Assembly (NCBI GenBank): GCA_904398655.1
Contig: CAJFPF010000134.1
Location: 1 to 64,000, forward strand
Reading direction: 5' to 3'
Origin: an uncultured Anaerotruncus sp.
GTDB taxonomy: Bacteria; Bacillota; Clostridia; Oscillospirales; Ruminococcaceae
Length of the DNA: 64,000 nt
Shown: positions 23,539 to 31,997 of the stretch, piece by piece
Layout of the letters: every line of letters begins with the position of its first letter
How positions within the stretch are numbered: position 1 is the stretch's first letter
Position numbers and translations under genes: made by a program
The notes under the pieces: model-generated
The model's input: the letters and a program-made list of their open reading frames with translations, nothing else
Database searches by the model: none
What the model was told of the DNA's origin: nothing

Positions 23539-24294
23539 TTATAAGCTCAATTCTCCAAGCCACTCAAAAACCGTGCTTGAACTCTCCGCCACATTGTTGC
23601 GGGAGATGGAAAGTCCATTTTCGATAACGGTGGCGTTCGGCTGGAGCTCTTGGATGGTCTGGATCGTTCTAGAGAACCCGCTGCCCCCATGAACCGTAAA
23701 AGGAATGATGGTCTTCCCGCTAAAATCATAGGTCTCTAGAAACGTATATAGCGGCATGGGAAGGTTGGAATTCCAATTGGGATACCCCAGAAAGATCACA
23801 TCATATTGGTCCAGATTTTCAAGCTGTGAGGCAAGTTCTGGCCGGGCGTCCTCCGTCAATTCGTTGTACGCGAATTCAAGAAGCGGGTCATGACTTCCAG
23901 GATATTCCTGCACAGTTTCAATTCGGAACAGATCGCCCCCTGTCTCCTGTTGAATCAATTGAGCTATATACTGGTTGTTGCCCAAGACCTCTCCATCTAC
24001 GACCACACGACTGGCTCCAGCGACGGTATCCACACCATCGGTTTCAGGAACAGAAAAATAGGCAATTAGGGTTGTAGTGGAAGGGGAAGACTCCTCAACC
24101 CCTTCATCTTGGGCAACCGGTACGGACGCTTCTGAAATGGGCTCCTGACTCCCATGTTCTTCCGCTGTAGAGGCGGCAGAAGAAGTGGCTTGAGAGCTAG
24201 CTTGAGAAGGGGTTTCCTGTTGCTGTTGGCTGCTGCAGGCAGCCATGGATAGGACTACAACGGAGGAGAGAACCACAGCTATGCATTTTCTCAT
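23539..24294 (-). CDS. Flavodoxin-like lipoprotein, exported (first copy)
   Basis: The 251-residue product has a signal peptide with the lipobox MAAC, a Ser/Gln/Thr-rich linker to about residue 75, and a flavodoxin-type domain to the end (TLIAYFSVPETDG, YDVIFLGYPNWNSNLPM, TFLETYDFSGKTIIPF, HGGSGFSRTIQTI). The region that normally forms the FMN phosphate loop (SxTGNT) is replaced by a longer VPETDGVDTVAGAS insertion, so flavin binding is uncertain. The start at 24294 has AAAGGAG upstream. It is the last gene of the six-gene operon from EFR1. The gene ends about 310 bases from the CRISPR-like repeats. The family is usually annotated flavodoxin; the substrate or partner is unknown. Confidence 0.82.
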   Translation of the reverse strand: MRKCIAVVLSSVVVLSMAACSSQQQQETPSQASSQATSSAASTAEEHGSQEPISEASVPVAQDEGVEESSPSTTTLIAYFSVPETDGVDTVAGASRVVVDGEVLGNNQYIAQLIQQETGGDLFRIETVQEYPGSHDPLLEFAYNELTEDARPELASQLENLDQYDVIFLGYPNWNSNLPMPLYTFLETYDFSGKTIIPFTVHGGSGFSRTIQTIQELQPNATVIENGLSISRNNVAESSSTVFEWLGELSL

Positions 24295-24358
24295 GATAAA
24301 CAACTCCTTTACTTTCTTATTGTCTCCATAGGGGTCATCCCTATCGGGAACCATCGGC

Positions 24359-24874
24359 TCATCCATTTTTTGCTCTGTTTTCATCATCGGAGATCAATTC
24401 CAGCCTGACGGTACCGGAAGTATTCCGCATATTTTCAGCGCCTGATTCCGCCTTGCCCATAGGAACGACCGGAACGATGGTCTGTTCATAGATATCATCA
24501 TAAAAAATTGCCAGATCAGGGCCTGCATCCCAGTATCCAAAATCTCCGATCTCATATTCCCGCGTCGTCTCCTCATCTGTGACAAGGTTGCGCGGTAGCG
24601 TCATTCCTTTGGCAAAGTCGTTCCGTTCGATTAAGGTCAATTCCAGAGGCAGCATACGGACAAAATCCGCTGCCGCTTTTGAATCGTTTAGGGTAATCAG
24701 CACCTCCACTTCTCCGGACGTCATCCTAACCTGTTTTCCCTCAGCACTTGCAGGGGTTTCTACCAGGCCGGCTTCATCCACAGATGAGAGAGAAGTTTGA
24801 TCCATACTGCATGCGGGCATCTCCATCAGTAAGAGAAAGGCGAGCCCCACGATCACTGCTTTTTTTCTCATCAT
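24359..24874 (-). CDS. Cyclophilin-like fold lipoprotein
   Basis: The 171-residue product has a short signal peptide with the lipobox MPAC and then a domain (about 45-160) that resembles the bacterial cyclophilin-like group: VEVLITLNDSKAAADFVRMLPLELTLIERNDF in two parts, and EIGDFGYWDAGPDLAIFYDD followed by VVPMGKAESG. Such proteins are often found next to flavodoxins, but their activity is not established and prolyl isomerase function should not be assumed. The start at 24874 is five bases after the hydrolase stop, so the two genes are coupled. It probably sits on the outer face of the membrane. Confidence 0.75.
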   Translation of the reverse strand: MMRKKAVIVGLAFLLLMEMPACSMDQTSLSSVDEAGLVETPASAEGKQVRMTSGEVEVLITLNDSKAAADFVRMLPLELTLIERNDFAKGMTLPRNLVTDEETTREYEIGDFGYWDAGPDLAIFYDDIYEQTIVPVVPMGKAESGAENMRNTSGTVRLELISDDENRAKNG

Positions 24875-24879
24875 ATCCT

Positions 24880-25788
24880 TCATCTCCCATCTTGATGGGT
24901 AGCTAAATAGTCCAGAATGTCCATCACGGCCAGATGAGCGTCCTCACCGTAAAATCCATGGCCACCACCAGGGATCACCTTCAGCTCTGCCGATGGATAG
25001 GCCTCCAGTGCCCTCTCTGAATAGGAAAGAGGAACGATATCATCCGCGTCGCCATGGAGCAGCAGCACATCTCGGTCATAAGCGGAAATCACATCATAGA
25101 TGTCGTAACTCAAAAGAGGTTCAAAGTATGCGCGGCCCACCTCCATCCACATAAAGTAATAGGTATCCGGTATCTCCTCAGGGCTTTGGAACAGTTCATT
25201 TGCACGATCTACCATCACAAAAGCTGGATAGAGCAGCACCATACCACGAATTTCTTCCGGATGCGCAGCCGCAGTAATAGCTGAAACAGCACCCCCTTGG
25301 CTGGTTCCCATCAAAAATAGGTTCTCGTTATCTACATAGTCCAGTTCCTGCACCATGGAAATGACTGCCTCCAAATCTGCCTGTTCTGTAAATAGGGACA
25401 TTTCTAAAGGAGAGCCATCGCTTTGGCTGCTGGGACTCCCCCCGCAAAAGTCAAAACAGTAAACGACGTAGCCATTTTCCGCCAAAATTTCCGCATACTG
25501 CGCTCCTGCGGTATGGGTACCCCCAAAGCCGTGAGAAAAGATTACGGCCGGCATCGGCTTCCCTGCATTTTCCGGAATATAAATGATGCCATAGATCCGG
25601 TTCCCATCTCGCTGGGCATATTGTATCTGCGTTTTATAAGGGGCATCCGGTTCCGATGACACGGATAAGACCCCCTCAGAGCTTTCTTGTGGTGTACTTT
25701 GCGCCGCATTTATATGCATACAGCCATTCAACAGCAGCGATAAAGCCGCTACAAGGGAAAGCAGAAATAGCCATACAGGTCTCCTCAT
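24880..25788 (-). CDS. Alpha/beta hydrolase lipoprotein
   Basis: The 302-residue product has a signal peptide with lipobox LLNGC and an alpha/beta hydrolase domain. Visible elements are the oxyanion-type HGFGG (about 92), the nucleophile elbow GTSQGGA with its Ser (about 168), a likely catalytic Asp in HGDADDIVP and His in GGGHGFYG near the end. This is a dienelactone-hydrolase/S9-like esterase arrangement. The lipobox predicts attachment outside the membrane. It lies between a flavodoxin lipoprotein gene upstream and the cyclophilin-like gene downstream. The ester substrate is unknown. Confidence 0.85.
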   Translation of the reverse strand: MRRPVWLFLLSLVAALSLLLNGCMHINAAQSTPQESSEGVLSVSSEPDAPYKTQIQYAQRDGNRIYGIIYIPENAGKPMPAVIFSHGFGGTHTAGAQYAEILAENGYVVYCFDFCGGSPSSQSDGSPLEMSLFTEQADLEAVISMVQELDYVDNENLFLMGTSQGGAVSAITAAAHPEEIRGMVLLYPAFVMVDRANELFQSPEEIPDTYYFMWMEVGRAYFEPLLSYDIYDVISAYDRDVLLLHGDADDIVPLSYSERALEAYPSAELKVIPGGGHGFYGEDAHLAVMDILDYLATHQDGR

Positions 25789-25864
25789 GGAATATCTCCC
25801 CTCCACATTCAGGATCTTGGAAGTAACCCCCCGATTGCCTTAAAAGTCTCCATATACCGCTTCT

Positions 25865-26656
25865 TCACCGGACAAGCCCATTATCTGAAAGATACCGGTC
25901 AATGGCCTCTGTATTGGAGGGCCGTACAAATAGTCCATCCCAGACCGTTGCTCCATCCGCATTTTCCCGCACAAAAGCAATGGAATTATCAAACTGCTCT
26001 GTATCCATTGAGTCAGATTGGGTGAACGGATAGATCTCCACTCCCGTTAGATCATAACTCTCCAAAAAGGTTCCAATGATCATCGGGGCAGTGTGCCACC
26101 AGATGGGGTACCCAATTAAAATGGTGTCATATTGATCGATTGATTCGGGAAGATTGGCAATCGCAGGACGCTCATTGTTGTCCCGTTCCTCCAAGGCGAC
26201 GTCTCCGCATTCAGTGTAATCGGTGGGATACGGAGTTGCTGGTTGGATCTCCAACAGGTCGCCCCCCGTCCGCTCCGCGATATAGGAGGCCATTTCTCGG
26301 GTATTCCCCGACCAAGAAAAGTAAGCCACCAACACATTCCTTTCGGGGGCGCTGACCGGAGTTTCCTCGTCAGGTGCGGGTCCTGTGGGCTCGGAGGAAG
26401 CGACGGCTTCTGGCGCTGAAGAGGCTGGGGCTCCCGTGGGGCCGCTCTCCGAAGGGACATCAGAGCTGGTTGACACGTTGCTCTCAGGCAGTTCAGCCTC
26501 CGAAGAAGATTCCGTAGGTGTGGAAGAAACAGACGTTTCTGAAGATGGGGGCGCCGCAGATGCAGCAGAGGAGGTTGTGCTCCTTGGACTTGATCCGCAC
26601 GCTGCCAATGCCGTCGCTATGGTAAGCGCCATTACAATGCTCAAAAATTTTTTCAT
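25865..26656 (-). CDS. Flavodoxin-like lipoprotein, exported (second copy)
   Basis: The 263-residue product has a signal peptide with lipobox LAAC, a long low-complexity Ser/Pro/Glu/Thr linker (about 25-105) and a flavodoxin domain (VLVAYFSWSGNTREMASYI, LPESIDQYDTILIGYPIWW, FLESYDLTGVEIYPF). The FMN phosphate loop SWSGNTRE is intact, so this copy can probably bind FMN, in contrast to the first copy. An AGGAGG lies eight bases before the ATG at 26656, which is 13 bases after the alcohol dehydrogenase stop. The long linker suggests that the domain is held away from the membrane within or above the cell wall. Confidence 0.85.
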   Translation of the reverse strand: MKKFLSIVMALTIATALAACGSSPRSTTSSAASAAPPSSETSVSSTPTESSSEAELPESNVSTSSDVPSESGPTGAPASSAPEAVASSEPTGPAPDEETPVSAPERNVLVAYFSWSGNTREMASYIAERTGGDLLEIQPATPYPTDYTECGDVALEERDNNERPAIANLPESIDQYDTILIGYPIWWHTAPMIIGTFLESYDLTGVEIYPFTQSDSMDTEQFDNSIAFVRENADGATVWDGLFVRPSNTEAIDRYLSDNGLVR

Positions 26657-26669
26657 CTTGTAAACCTCC

Positions 26670-27815
26670 TTACAGGCATTCACAAAGGATCTTATAAATT
26701 TCCTCTCTATCCAGTTCTCGGGGATTGCATTTGATAATGTTACAGGTATCTGCTACCTGGCGCAGTACCTCCGGCGTGATCTCAATGCGGGACTTTAATT
26801 CGGACAGTTTTGTAGGCAGGCCGCACTCCTTGATGAAATTGGATAACGCCTCTATCCCCGCTTCCGCCGTATCCTTTCCGAATACCTCTTTGGCAAAACG
26901 CGTAAATTTTTCCGGAGCATCCTTTAGAATGTGCCGGTAGTAAACGGGATGGATGACTGCCAGGCCCTGCCCATGGTTACAATCGGTATAGGCGCCTAAC
27001 TGATGCTCGATCTGATGTGCTTGGAAATCTGTAAGCCGTCCCACCTTTAGAATGCCGTTTTCCGCCATAGCGGAATCCCACATCAGGTTGCTGCGAGCCT
27101 GCATATCGTTGATGTCCAAGAGCAGCCGGCGCATGTTGACAACGGTATTGCGCATAATGGCCAACGCCACATCGTCAGAAACATTGTCCCGGTCAGAATG
27201 GCCCAGATAGGTTTCCATTGCGTGACTCAAGGTATCAAAGGCGCCGGACATCACCTGCATGGGAGGGACTGTCGTGGTATAAGCGGGATCTAAAATGGCA
27301 AAGGAGGCTCCTATCCCGACAATGGGACCTTTCCAATGTTTCTCTTCATAGGTGATCACCGCTCCGGAATTCATCTCTGCACCGGTACCAGAAGCAGTGA
27401 CCACTGCTCCCATAGGAATTCCCTCTGTCGGAAATTTCCCGTGCTCGTATTCCATCTTCCAGATATCCTCGTCCACCATGGCTTGGGCAGAAACCACTTT
27501 GCAGCAGTCAACGACACTGCCGCCGCCCACGGCCAGGATAAAATCTACCCTTCTCTCCCTGACAAGTTTCGCCCCCTCCTGTACTTTTATATAAGTGGGA
27601 TTTGGCATGATGCCAGGAAAATCCACCACTTCTTTTCCAACCTGTGCAAGCATCCCTTTCAGAGCATCATAAATCCCGCTCTTTTTGACGGAGCCGCCGC
27701 CATAAGCCAATAGCACCGTTCTCCCGACCATGGGAAGTTCTTGCTGCAGTGCCTTGGTGGCCGCCCCCTCTCCAAAATACACTTTTGTGGGAAAAACATA
27801 GGTAAATTGATTCAT
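26670..27815 (-). CDS. Iron-containing alcohol dehydrogenase
   Basis: The 381-residue product is a group III (Fe-type) alcohol dehydrogenase of the butanol dehydrogenase/YugJ branch. The NAD(P) part has GGGSVKKSGIYD and AVGGGSVVDCCK; the metal-binding part has GAFDTLSHAMETY and the HQIEHQLGAYTDCNHGQGLA histidines. It reduces aldehydes to alcohols in the cytoplasm with NAD(P)H. The second gene of the operon, it lies 56 bases after EFR1. With an NmlR/AdhR-like regulator next to it, a role in aldehyde detoxification is a reasonable inference; solvent or fermentation end-product formation is the alternative. Confidence 0.9.
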   Translation of the reverse strand: MNQFTYVFPTKVYFGEGAATKALQQELPMVGRTVLLAYGGGSVKKSGIYDALKGMLAQVGKEVVDFPGIMPNPTYIKVQEGAKLVRERRVDFILAVGGGSVVDCCKVVSAQAMVDEDIWKMEYEHGKFPTEGIPMGAVVTASGTGAEMNSGAVITYEEKHWKGPIVGIGASFAILDPAYTTTVPPMQVMSGAFDTLSHAMETYLGHSDRDNVSDDVALAIMRNTVVNMRRLLLDINDMQARSNLMWDSAMAENGILKVGRLTDFQAHQIEHQLGAYTDCNHGQGLAVIHPVYYRHILKDAPEKFTRFAKEVFGKDTAEAGIEALSNFIKECGLPTKLSELKSRIEITPEVLRQVADTCNIIKCNPRELDREEIYKILCECL

Positions 27816-27871
27816 AATATTGGGGCCTCCTGATAGATTTTCAATGTTCTACTAAATAATAAAGGTTGTCC

Positions 27872-28636
27872 TTAGATTCTACAGTTTGCCTGTATAATTT
27901 CCTGTAAAGAGATGTGCGGATTGCGGTATCTGGCATGGGGGTTCTTTTCTGGAACTGTCAATTGGATCGCATGACGAGGGCAGGCATGGACACAGGCCAA
28001 GCAAGTTTGGCAGTTTCCGGGCGTATATTTCGCTTTCCAATCCACCAAATGGATGGAGGAAGAGGGGCAAACTTTTTCACAGATACCACAACCGACACAG
28101 TCTGTTGTGATGCGCAATAGGTGCTGCCACGCGTCCTGCGGCATCCGGTCCATATGCTCCAGAAATTGTTGATGCGCCGCCAGGTCCTTTTCTGTAACTT
28201 CCACAATCATTTGTTTCCTGTTTTTTAAATCCGATAGAATTGTAATCAGCTGTCCCTCCACATTTTTGTCCAGACGCTTTTGCTCCTCCATGTCAAAACC
28301 AGGGAGCCAATTGTCCACCATAAGGATGACATTGATATAATTGACGGCGATCCCACAGTTTTCGCAAAGCTGCTTTGCCAGCTTTGCGGCCCCTCCGTGG
28401 CGGTTCCCATAGGTGAGGATCATATAAAAATAGTCTGTATGAAAAGTCGATTTTTTTAAAAACTCCTTTACCATGGCCGGGACCTCATGGCCATAAACAG
28501 GCGCGACAATTCCAATGGTATCCGCGGCAAATTCCACGCTTCCCTGCCGAATGGCCTGTGGAATGCTAATTGGTTTCTTCTCTATCTGCTTTGCAATATA
28601 GAGGCTGTTCCCCGTACCAGTAAAATAAAAGACCAT
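27872..28636 (-). CDS. EFR1 family flavodoxin/ferredoxin protein
   Basis: The 254-residue product joins a flavodoxin-like N-terminal domain (VFYFTGTGNSLYIAKQI, with an intact FMN loop; GIVAPVYGHEVPAMV) to two C-terminal 4Fe-4S motifs, CVGCGICEKVCP (about 180) and CQTCLACVHACP (about 210). EFR1-type proteins carry electrons in anaerobes; partners vary. It has no signal peptide and acts in the cytoplasm. It is the first gene of the six-gene operon and its promoter lies under a MerR-type operator divergent from the regulator gene. Confidence 0.88.
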   Translation of the reverse strand: MVFYFTGTGNSLYIAKQIEKKPISIPQAIRQGSVEFAADTIGIVAPVYGHEVPAMVKEFLKKSTFHTDYFYMILTYGNRHGGAAKLAKQLCENCGIAVNYINVILMVDNWLPGFDMEEQKRLDKNVEGQLITILSDLKNRKQMIVEVTEKDLAAHQQFLEHMDRMPQDAWQHLLRITTDCVGCGICEKVCPSSSIHLVDWKAKYTPGNCQTCLACVHACPRHAIQLTVPEKNPHARYRNPHISLQEIIQANCRI

Positions 28637-28665
28637 GATAAAACTCCTCTCCTCTTTTCCAATAC

Positions 28666-28694
28666 TTGTAACAGGACCCCAACCGTGTTATAAT
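28666..28694 (+). promoter_or_regulatory. Promoter of the MerR-type gene
   Basis: TTGTAA, a 17-base spacer and TATAAT run towards the regulator gene. A CAACCG half-site falls inside the spacer. The predicted leader is about 100 bases long and crosses the divergent operator. Confidence 0.7.
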
Positions 28695-28717
28695 AAAATA
28701 AGCGGTTGCTACTATCG

Positions 28718-28748
28718 ATTATAAATTCCGGTTGTAACAACCGGTCAA
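28718..28748 (-). promoter_or_regulatory. MerR-type promoter/operator of the EFR1 operon
   Basis: On the minus strand TTGACC and TATAAT are separated by 19 bases instead of 17, and the perfect dyad CCGGTTGT-T-ACAACCGG fills the spacer. An overlong spacer with a central dyad is the hallmark of promoters activated by MerR-family proteins. A second, wider pair of CAACCG/CGGTTG half-sites lies at 28680-28708. Confidence 0.82.
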
Positions 28749-28800
28749 TAGCTTTTGAGAAAAAAATATTGAATTTTTTGTGAATACAGCGGAGAGAACC

Positions 28801-29202
28801 ATGACCTATACGATGATGCAGGTGTGTAAAGAAGCTGCCCTCACTTATCAGGCACTCAAGTTCTATTGCAATGAGGGGTTAGTTCCCAACGTGAAGCGGG
28901 ACAAAAACAATCGACGGATCTTTGATGAACGGGATTTGAAGTGGATTAAGGATCTGGTGTGTCTGAAAAAGTGCGGTATGAGCATTCAAGAAATGAAGGA
29001 GTATTTGGATTTATGCCTTCAAGGCCAAGGTACCATTCCTGAAAGGAAAGAAATGTTGAGGAAAAAGCAAAACGCTCTACGCGCCTCTATCCAAGAACTG
29101 GAGGCCAGTGTGGCTTACATTGATTGGAAACAGAATTTTTACGATGAAGTGCTTTCTGGAAAACGTCCCTATGTGAGTAATCTTATCCGAACAAAGGACT
29201 GA
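28801..29202 (+). CDS. MerR family regulator, NmlR/AdhR-like
   Basis: The 133-residue product has a MerR helix-turn-helix (about 3-40: MMQVCKEAALTYQALKFYCN, then RIFDERDL), a dimerisation coiled coil (about 80-115) and a short tail. LVCLKKCGMSI places a cysteine at residue 54, the position of the key Cys in the NmlR/AdhR branch that responds to aldehydes and other thiol-reactive compounds. The start at 28801 has GGAGAGAACC upstream. It is divergent from the EFR1-alcohol dehydrogenase-lipoprotein operon whose promoter has the matching 19-base spacer, so it is very likely the activator of that operon. Confidence 0.85.
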   Translation: MTYTMMQVCKEAALTYQALKFYCNEGLVPNVKRDKNNRRIFDERDLKWIKDLVCLKKCGMSIQEMKEYLDLCLQGQGTIPERKEMLRKKQNALRASIQELEASVAYIDWKQNFYDEVLSGKRPYVSNLIRTKD

Positions 29203-29216
29203 CATTTTCAAAAAGG

Positions 29217-29254
29217 AAAGATGCCATCCATTGGGAATGGATGGCATCTTTTTA
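29217..29254 (+). terminator. Terminator of the MerR-type gene
   Basis: A 16-base-pair stem (AAAGATGCCATCCATT, loop GGG) is followed by TTTTT. The following 200 bases up to the next stop codon show no gene. Confidence 0.9.
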
Positions 29255-29459
29255 CTTTATTAAAATATGGCTCCTACGCTGGCCAGACGGTGGATTTTCG
29301 CAATGATCCCCTAACTTCCATCCATAGGGTCTAGTGTTGGCCCAAGATCGAAGCTGGAGGTTGCAAAATAAGGAAAATGGTGTTGGACGCCCTCTGGAGA
29401 AATGGGCGCAAGTAAAATTTGTGGATCTGTTCATTCAAAAACACTATGAATTTGTAAGA

Positions 29460-30416
29460 TCAATACCCTTTGTCAAGATCGATCTGATTGGGAACTTTAC
29501 ATCCCTTCCGATATAGCAAAAGGCTCTCTGCAAAGAGCTCCATCGCCCTTACAATCAAAAGAGGGCTGTCTCCAGCGCGGTGGGGTGTCAAAATGACATT
29601 TTCCATATCCCATAGAGGGCTTTCATTCTCCAAAGGTTCTTTGTGGAAAACGTCAAGTCCCGCTCCCGCGATCTTCTTTGTAACAAGCGCTTCTATCAGC
29701 GCATCCTCGTCGATCACATCGCCTCTGGAAGCGTTGATAAAAATCGCCGTGTTCTTCATTGCATCAAAACTTTTTTCATCGATCATATGGTAGGTTTCGT
29801 CCGTAAGGGGTACCACAACCACAATATAATCGGCTATAGCAAAAGCAGAGTACCGATCCCTCACATCAAATACCATATCAAAATCCGGCGTTTCCCGTGG
29901 ATGCCTATTGACGCCGATTACACGCATACCAAACGCTTTCGCCTTTTTGGCAGTTTCAACGCCGATGCTCCCTGTTCCCACAATACATAAAGTCTTGCCG
30001 GTCAGTTCATCCACTGGAATGCTGGCATCCCACATCCTCTTTTGCTGGCTGCGGAAGTTTTTGTGCAGCTGCCGGCTGAAGGCGAGCATCATGCTGAGGA
30101 TATGCTCGGACACGTTGGACCGCGAAAGCCCTTTGATGGTAGACAGAATCGTGCCTTGTTTTTTTAGTCTATCAAAGGGCATCTGATCCACACCCACACT
30201 CAGAGAGAAAATCCAACCAAGTTTGAAATCATCTATTTTGTGAAAAAGCCCTTCATTTACGGGATAGGCCCAAGTGATCAAAATTTCCGCTTCCTGTACC
30301 AGCTGCAGCGCTTTTTCTGTATTATCCCTGTACTCACATACGGTGATCATCTCCCCTGTTTTTTCTCTCACCATTTCTAACAAGTCAGCCGGAATATCCG
30401 CAATAGAAAGTATCAT
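29460..30416 (-). CDS. D-2-hydroxyacid dehydrogenase
   Basis: The 318-residue product belongs to the NAD-dependent D-isomer hydroxyacid dehydrogenases, which reduce 2-oxoacids to D-2-hydroxyacids. The Rossmann loop is VGTGSIGVETAKKAK (about 147), and the catalytic residues are visible as Arg in INASRGDVIDE (about 235), Glu in the FHKEPLE part and His in LTPHRAG (about 283). The substrate specificity is unknown. The ATG at 30416 has AAAGGTGG eight bases upstream. It is divergent from the PLP enzyme gene, so one may reduce a 2-oxoacid made by the other; this is inference. Confidence 0.85.
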   Translation of the reverse strand: MILSIADIPADLLEMVREKTGEMITVCEYRDNTEKALQLVQEAEILITWAYPVNEGLFHKIDDFKLGWIFSLSVGVDQMPFDRLKKQGTILSTIKGLSRSNVSEHILSMMLAFSRQLHKNFRSQQKRMWDASIPVDELTGKTLCIVGTGSIGVETAKKAKAFGMRVIGVNRHPRETPDFDMVFDVRDRYSAFAIADYIVVVVPLTDETYHMIDEKSFDAMKNTAIFINASRGDVIDEDALIEALVTKKIAGAGLDVFHKEPLENESPLWDMENVILTPHRAGDSPLLIVRAMELFAESLLLYRKGCKVPNQIDLDKGY

Positions 30417-30534
30417 TTTGGACACCACCTTTATATTTTATGAGTAAATCATACACTGTGGAAATACATTTGTCCATTCCTGTTGGAGAGAGGATCAATC
30501 AATTTTTTCAATGGATTATATAAATTTTATTTGT

Positions 30535-30563
30535 TTGACAAATTGTTCTATATCCTGTATCCT
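30535..30563 (+). promoter_or_regulatory. Promoter of the PLP-dependent lyase gene
   Basis: TTGACA, a 17-base spacer and TATCCT stand in a very A/T-rich stretch 56 bases before the start codon. Confidence 0.75.
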
Positions 30564-30618
30564 AATAATAGCAGTGAATATATATTTTTCATATTTTTTA
30601 TTAATGAGGTTGATTATT

Positions 30619-31797
30619 ATGAATCAAAATCTACATATCAAGACGGTAGCCGTCCATGCTGGCTCGCGGAAAGATGACGCTTTTGGCGCAATTAATGAGC
30701 CGATCTACATGACTTCCAACTATCGCATCCCCACAGATGGCACTCCCGTGGACTGGAGCGGTATTCACAGCAACGTCTATCAGCGCAATCGAAATGTCAA
30801 CCAAATGGTGTTGCAGGATAAACTTTGCGCTCTCACCGGCGCGGAGGACTGCGCCGTGTTTGCCAGCGGTGTTGCGGCGCTGGCAGCAGTCTTTACCACC
30901 ACTCTGAATTCTGGCGACCATGCCATTGTTTCCGAGGTGTGCTACAGCGCCACCAACCTGTTGTTCCGGGAGTACCTGCCCAAGAAGTACGGGGTGGAGG
31001 TCACCCTGTTGGACACCACCGACACCGAAGCTGTCCGCGCCGCAGTGCGTCCTAACACAAAGCTGATCCATGTAGAAACCCCGGGCAACCCCACCACCGG
31101 CATCAGCGACCTGGACGCCATCTCCCAGATTGCCCATGATGCAGGAGCCCTGCTCTCGGTGGACGCCACCTTCGCCGGTCCCATCTGCATCTATCCGCTT
31201 AAACACGGTGCCGATCTGGAAATCCACAGTATGACCAAATACATCAACGGTCATGGGGACTCTTTGGGCGGCTGCGTTTTGGGACGTACCGAGCTGATCG
31301 ATGAGATCAAGGAGCTGGCTATGGTCAACTACGGCGGCATTCTCAGCCCGTTCAATGGCTGGCTGATTGCCCGCGGCCTATGTACGGTACCGCTCCGTAT
31401 GGCACAGCACAGCGCATGTGCGCTCAAAGTTGCTGAATTTCTTGAAAGCTGTCCTGCTGTCCGGTTTGTGTGGTACCCTGGGCTCAAGAGCCACCCGCAG
31501 CATGAGCGTGCGGTCAAGTACATGAATGGGCAGTATTCCGGCATGATCGCCTTTGATATCAAGGGGGATGAAAAACAACACGAGGTATTCCTTGACCGTC
31601 TGAACCTTGTCACCCACGCCGTTTCCCTGGGAGATATTGAGAGCCTGATCGTCTACTATGACAAAAATAGCGATAAACTTCCCCACTATCCCGCCATTTA
31701 CCATGAGGGGTTTTTCCGTTTCAGCATCGGCCTGGAGGATCCCGATGACGTCATTGCTGATCTCAAGCAGGCGATGGAAGCATGCGGCGTTCTTTGA
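30619..31797 (+). CDS. Cys/Met metabolism PLP-dependent enzyme (C-S lyase type)
   Basis: The 392-residue product has the fold-type I pattern of the cystathionine gamma-lyase/methionine gamma-lyase family: YQRNRNVNQMVLQDKLCALTGAEDC in two parts, ETPGNPTTGISDLDAI, SVDATFAGPI and the PLP lysine in SMTKYINGHGDSLGG (about 205). Members cleave or build C-S bonds, for example methionine to methanethiol, 2-oxobutyrate and ammonia. The GAGGT site eight bases before ATG 30619 and the promoter support this start over the longer frame from 30511. Specificity cannot be fixed; methionine gamma-lyase, cystathionine lyase and O-acetylhomoserine sulfhydrylase remain possible. The 200 bases after the gene hold nothing clear. 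Confidence 0.88.
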   Translation: MNQNLHIKTVAVHAGSRKDDAFGAINEPIYMTSNYRIPTDGTPVDWSGIHSNVYQRNRNVNQMVLQDKLCALTGAEDCAVFASGVAALAAVFTTTLNSGDHAIVSEVCYSATNLLFREYLPKKYGVEVTLLDTTDTEAVRAAVRPNTKLIHVETPGNPTTGISDLDAISQIAHDAGALLSVDATFAGPICIYPLKHGADLEIHSMTKYINGHGDSLGGCVLGRTELIDEIKELAMVNYGGILSPFNGWLIARGLCTVPLRMAQHSACALKVAEFLESCPAVRFVWYPGLKSHPQHERAVKYMNGQYSGMIAFDIKGDEKQHEVFLDRLNLVTHAVSLGDIESLIVYYDKNSDKLPHYPAIYHEGFFRFSIGLEDPDDVIADLKQAMEACGVL

Positions 31798-31997
31798 TGC
31801 CGCGTACGGTTGAAGAGAGGTTTTTCAATGGGGAAATGATCCAGTTACAGAGGTTGTCCTATAGGGACAGATCTTGAGGGACAGCGACATGCTTAATATG
31901 AATGGAAGCACTATTTGGAGCCTCTTTGGGTCCTGAATGGTCATAAAAGGAATCATTTTCACCGATGTTCTGCAGAGGTCAAAACGGTTGTCCATCT

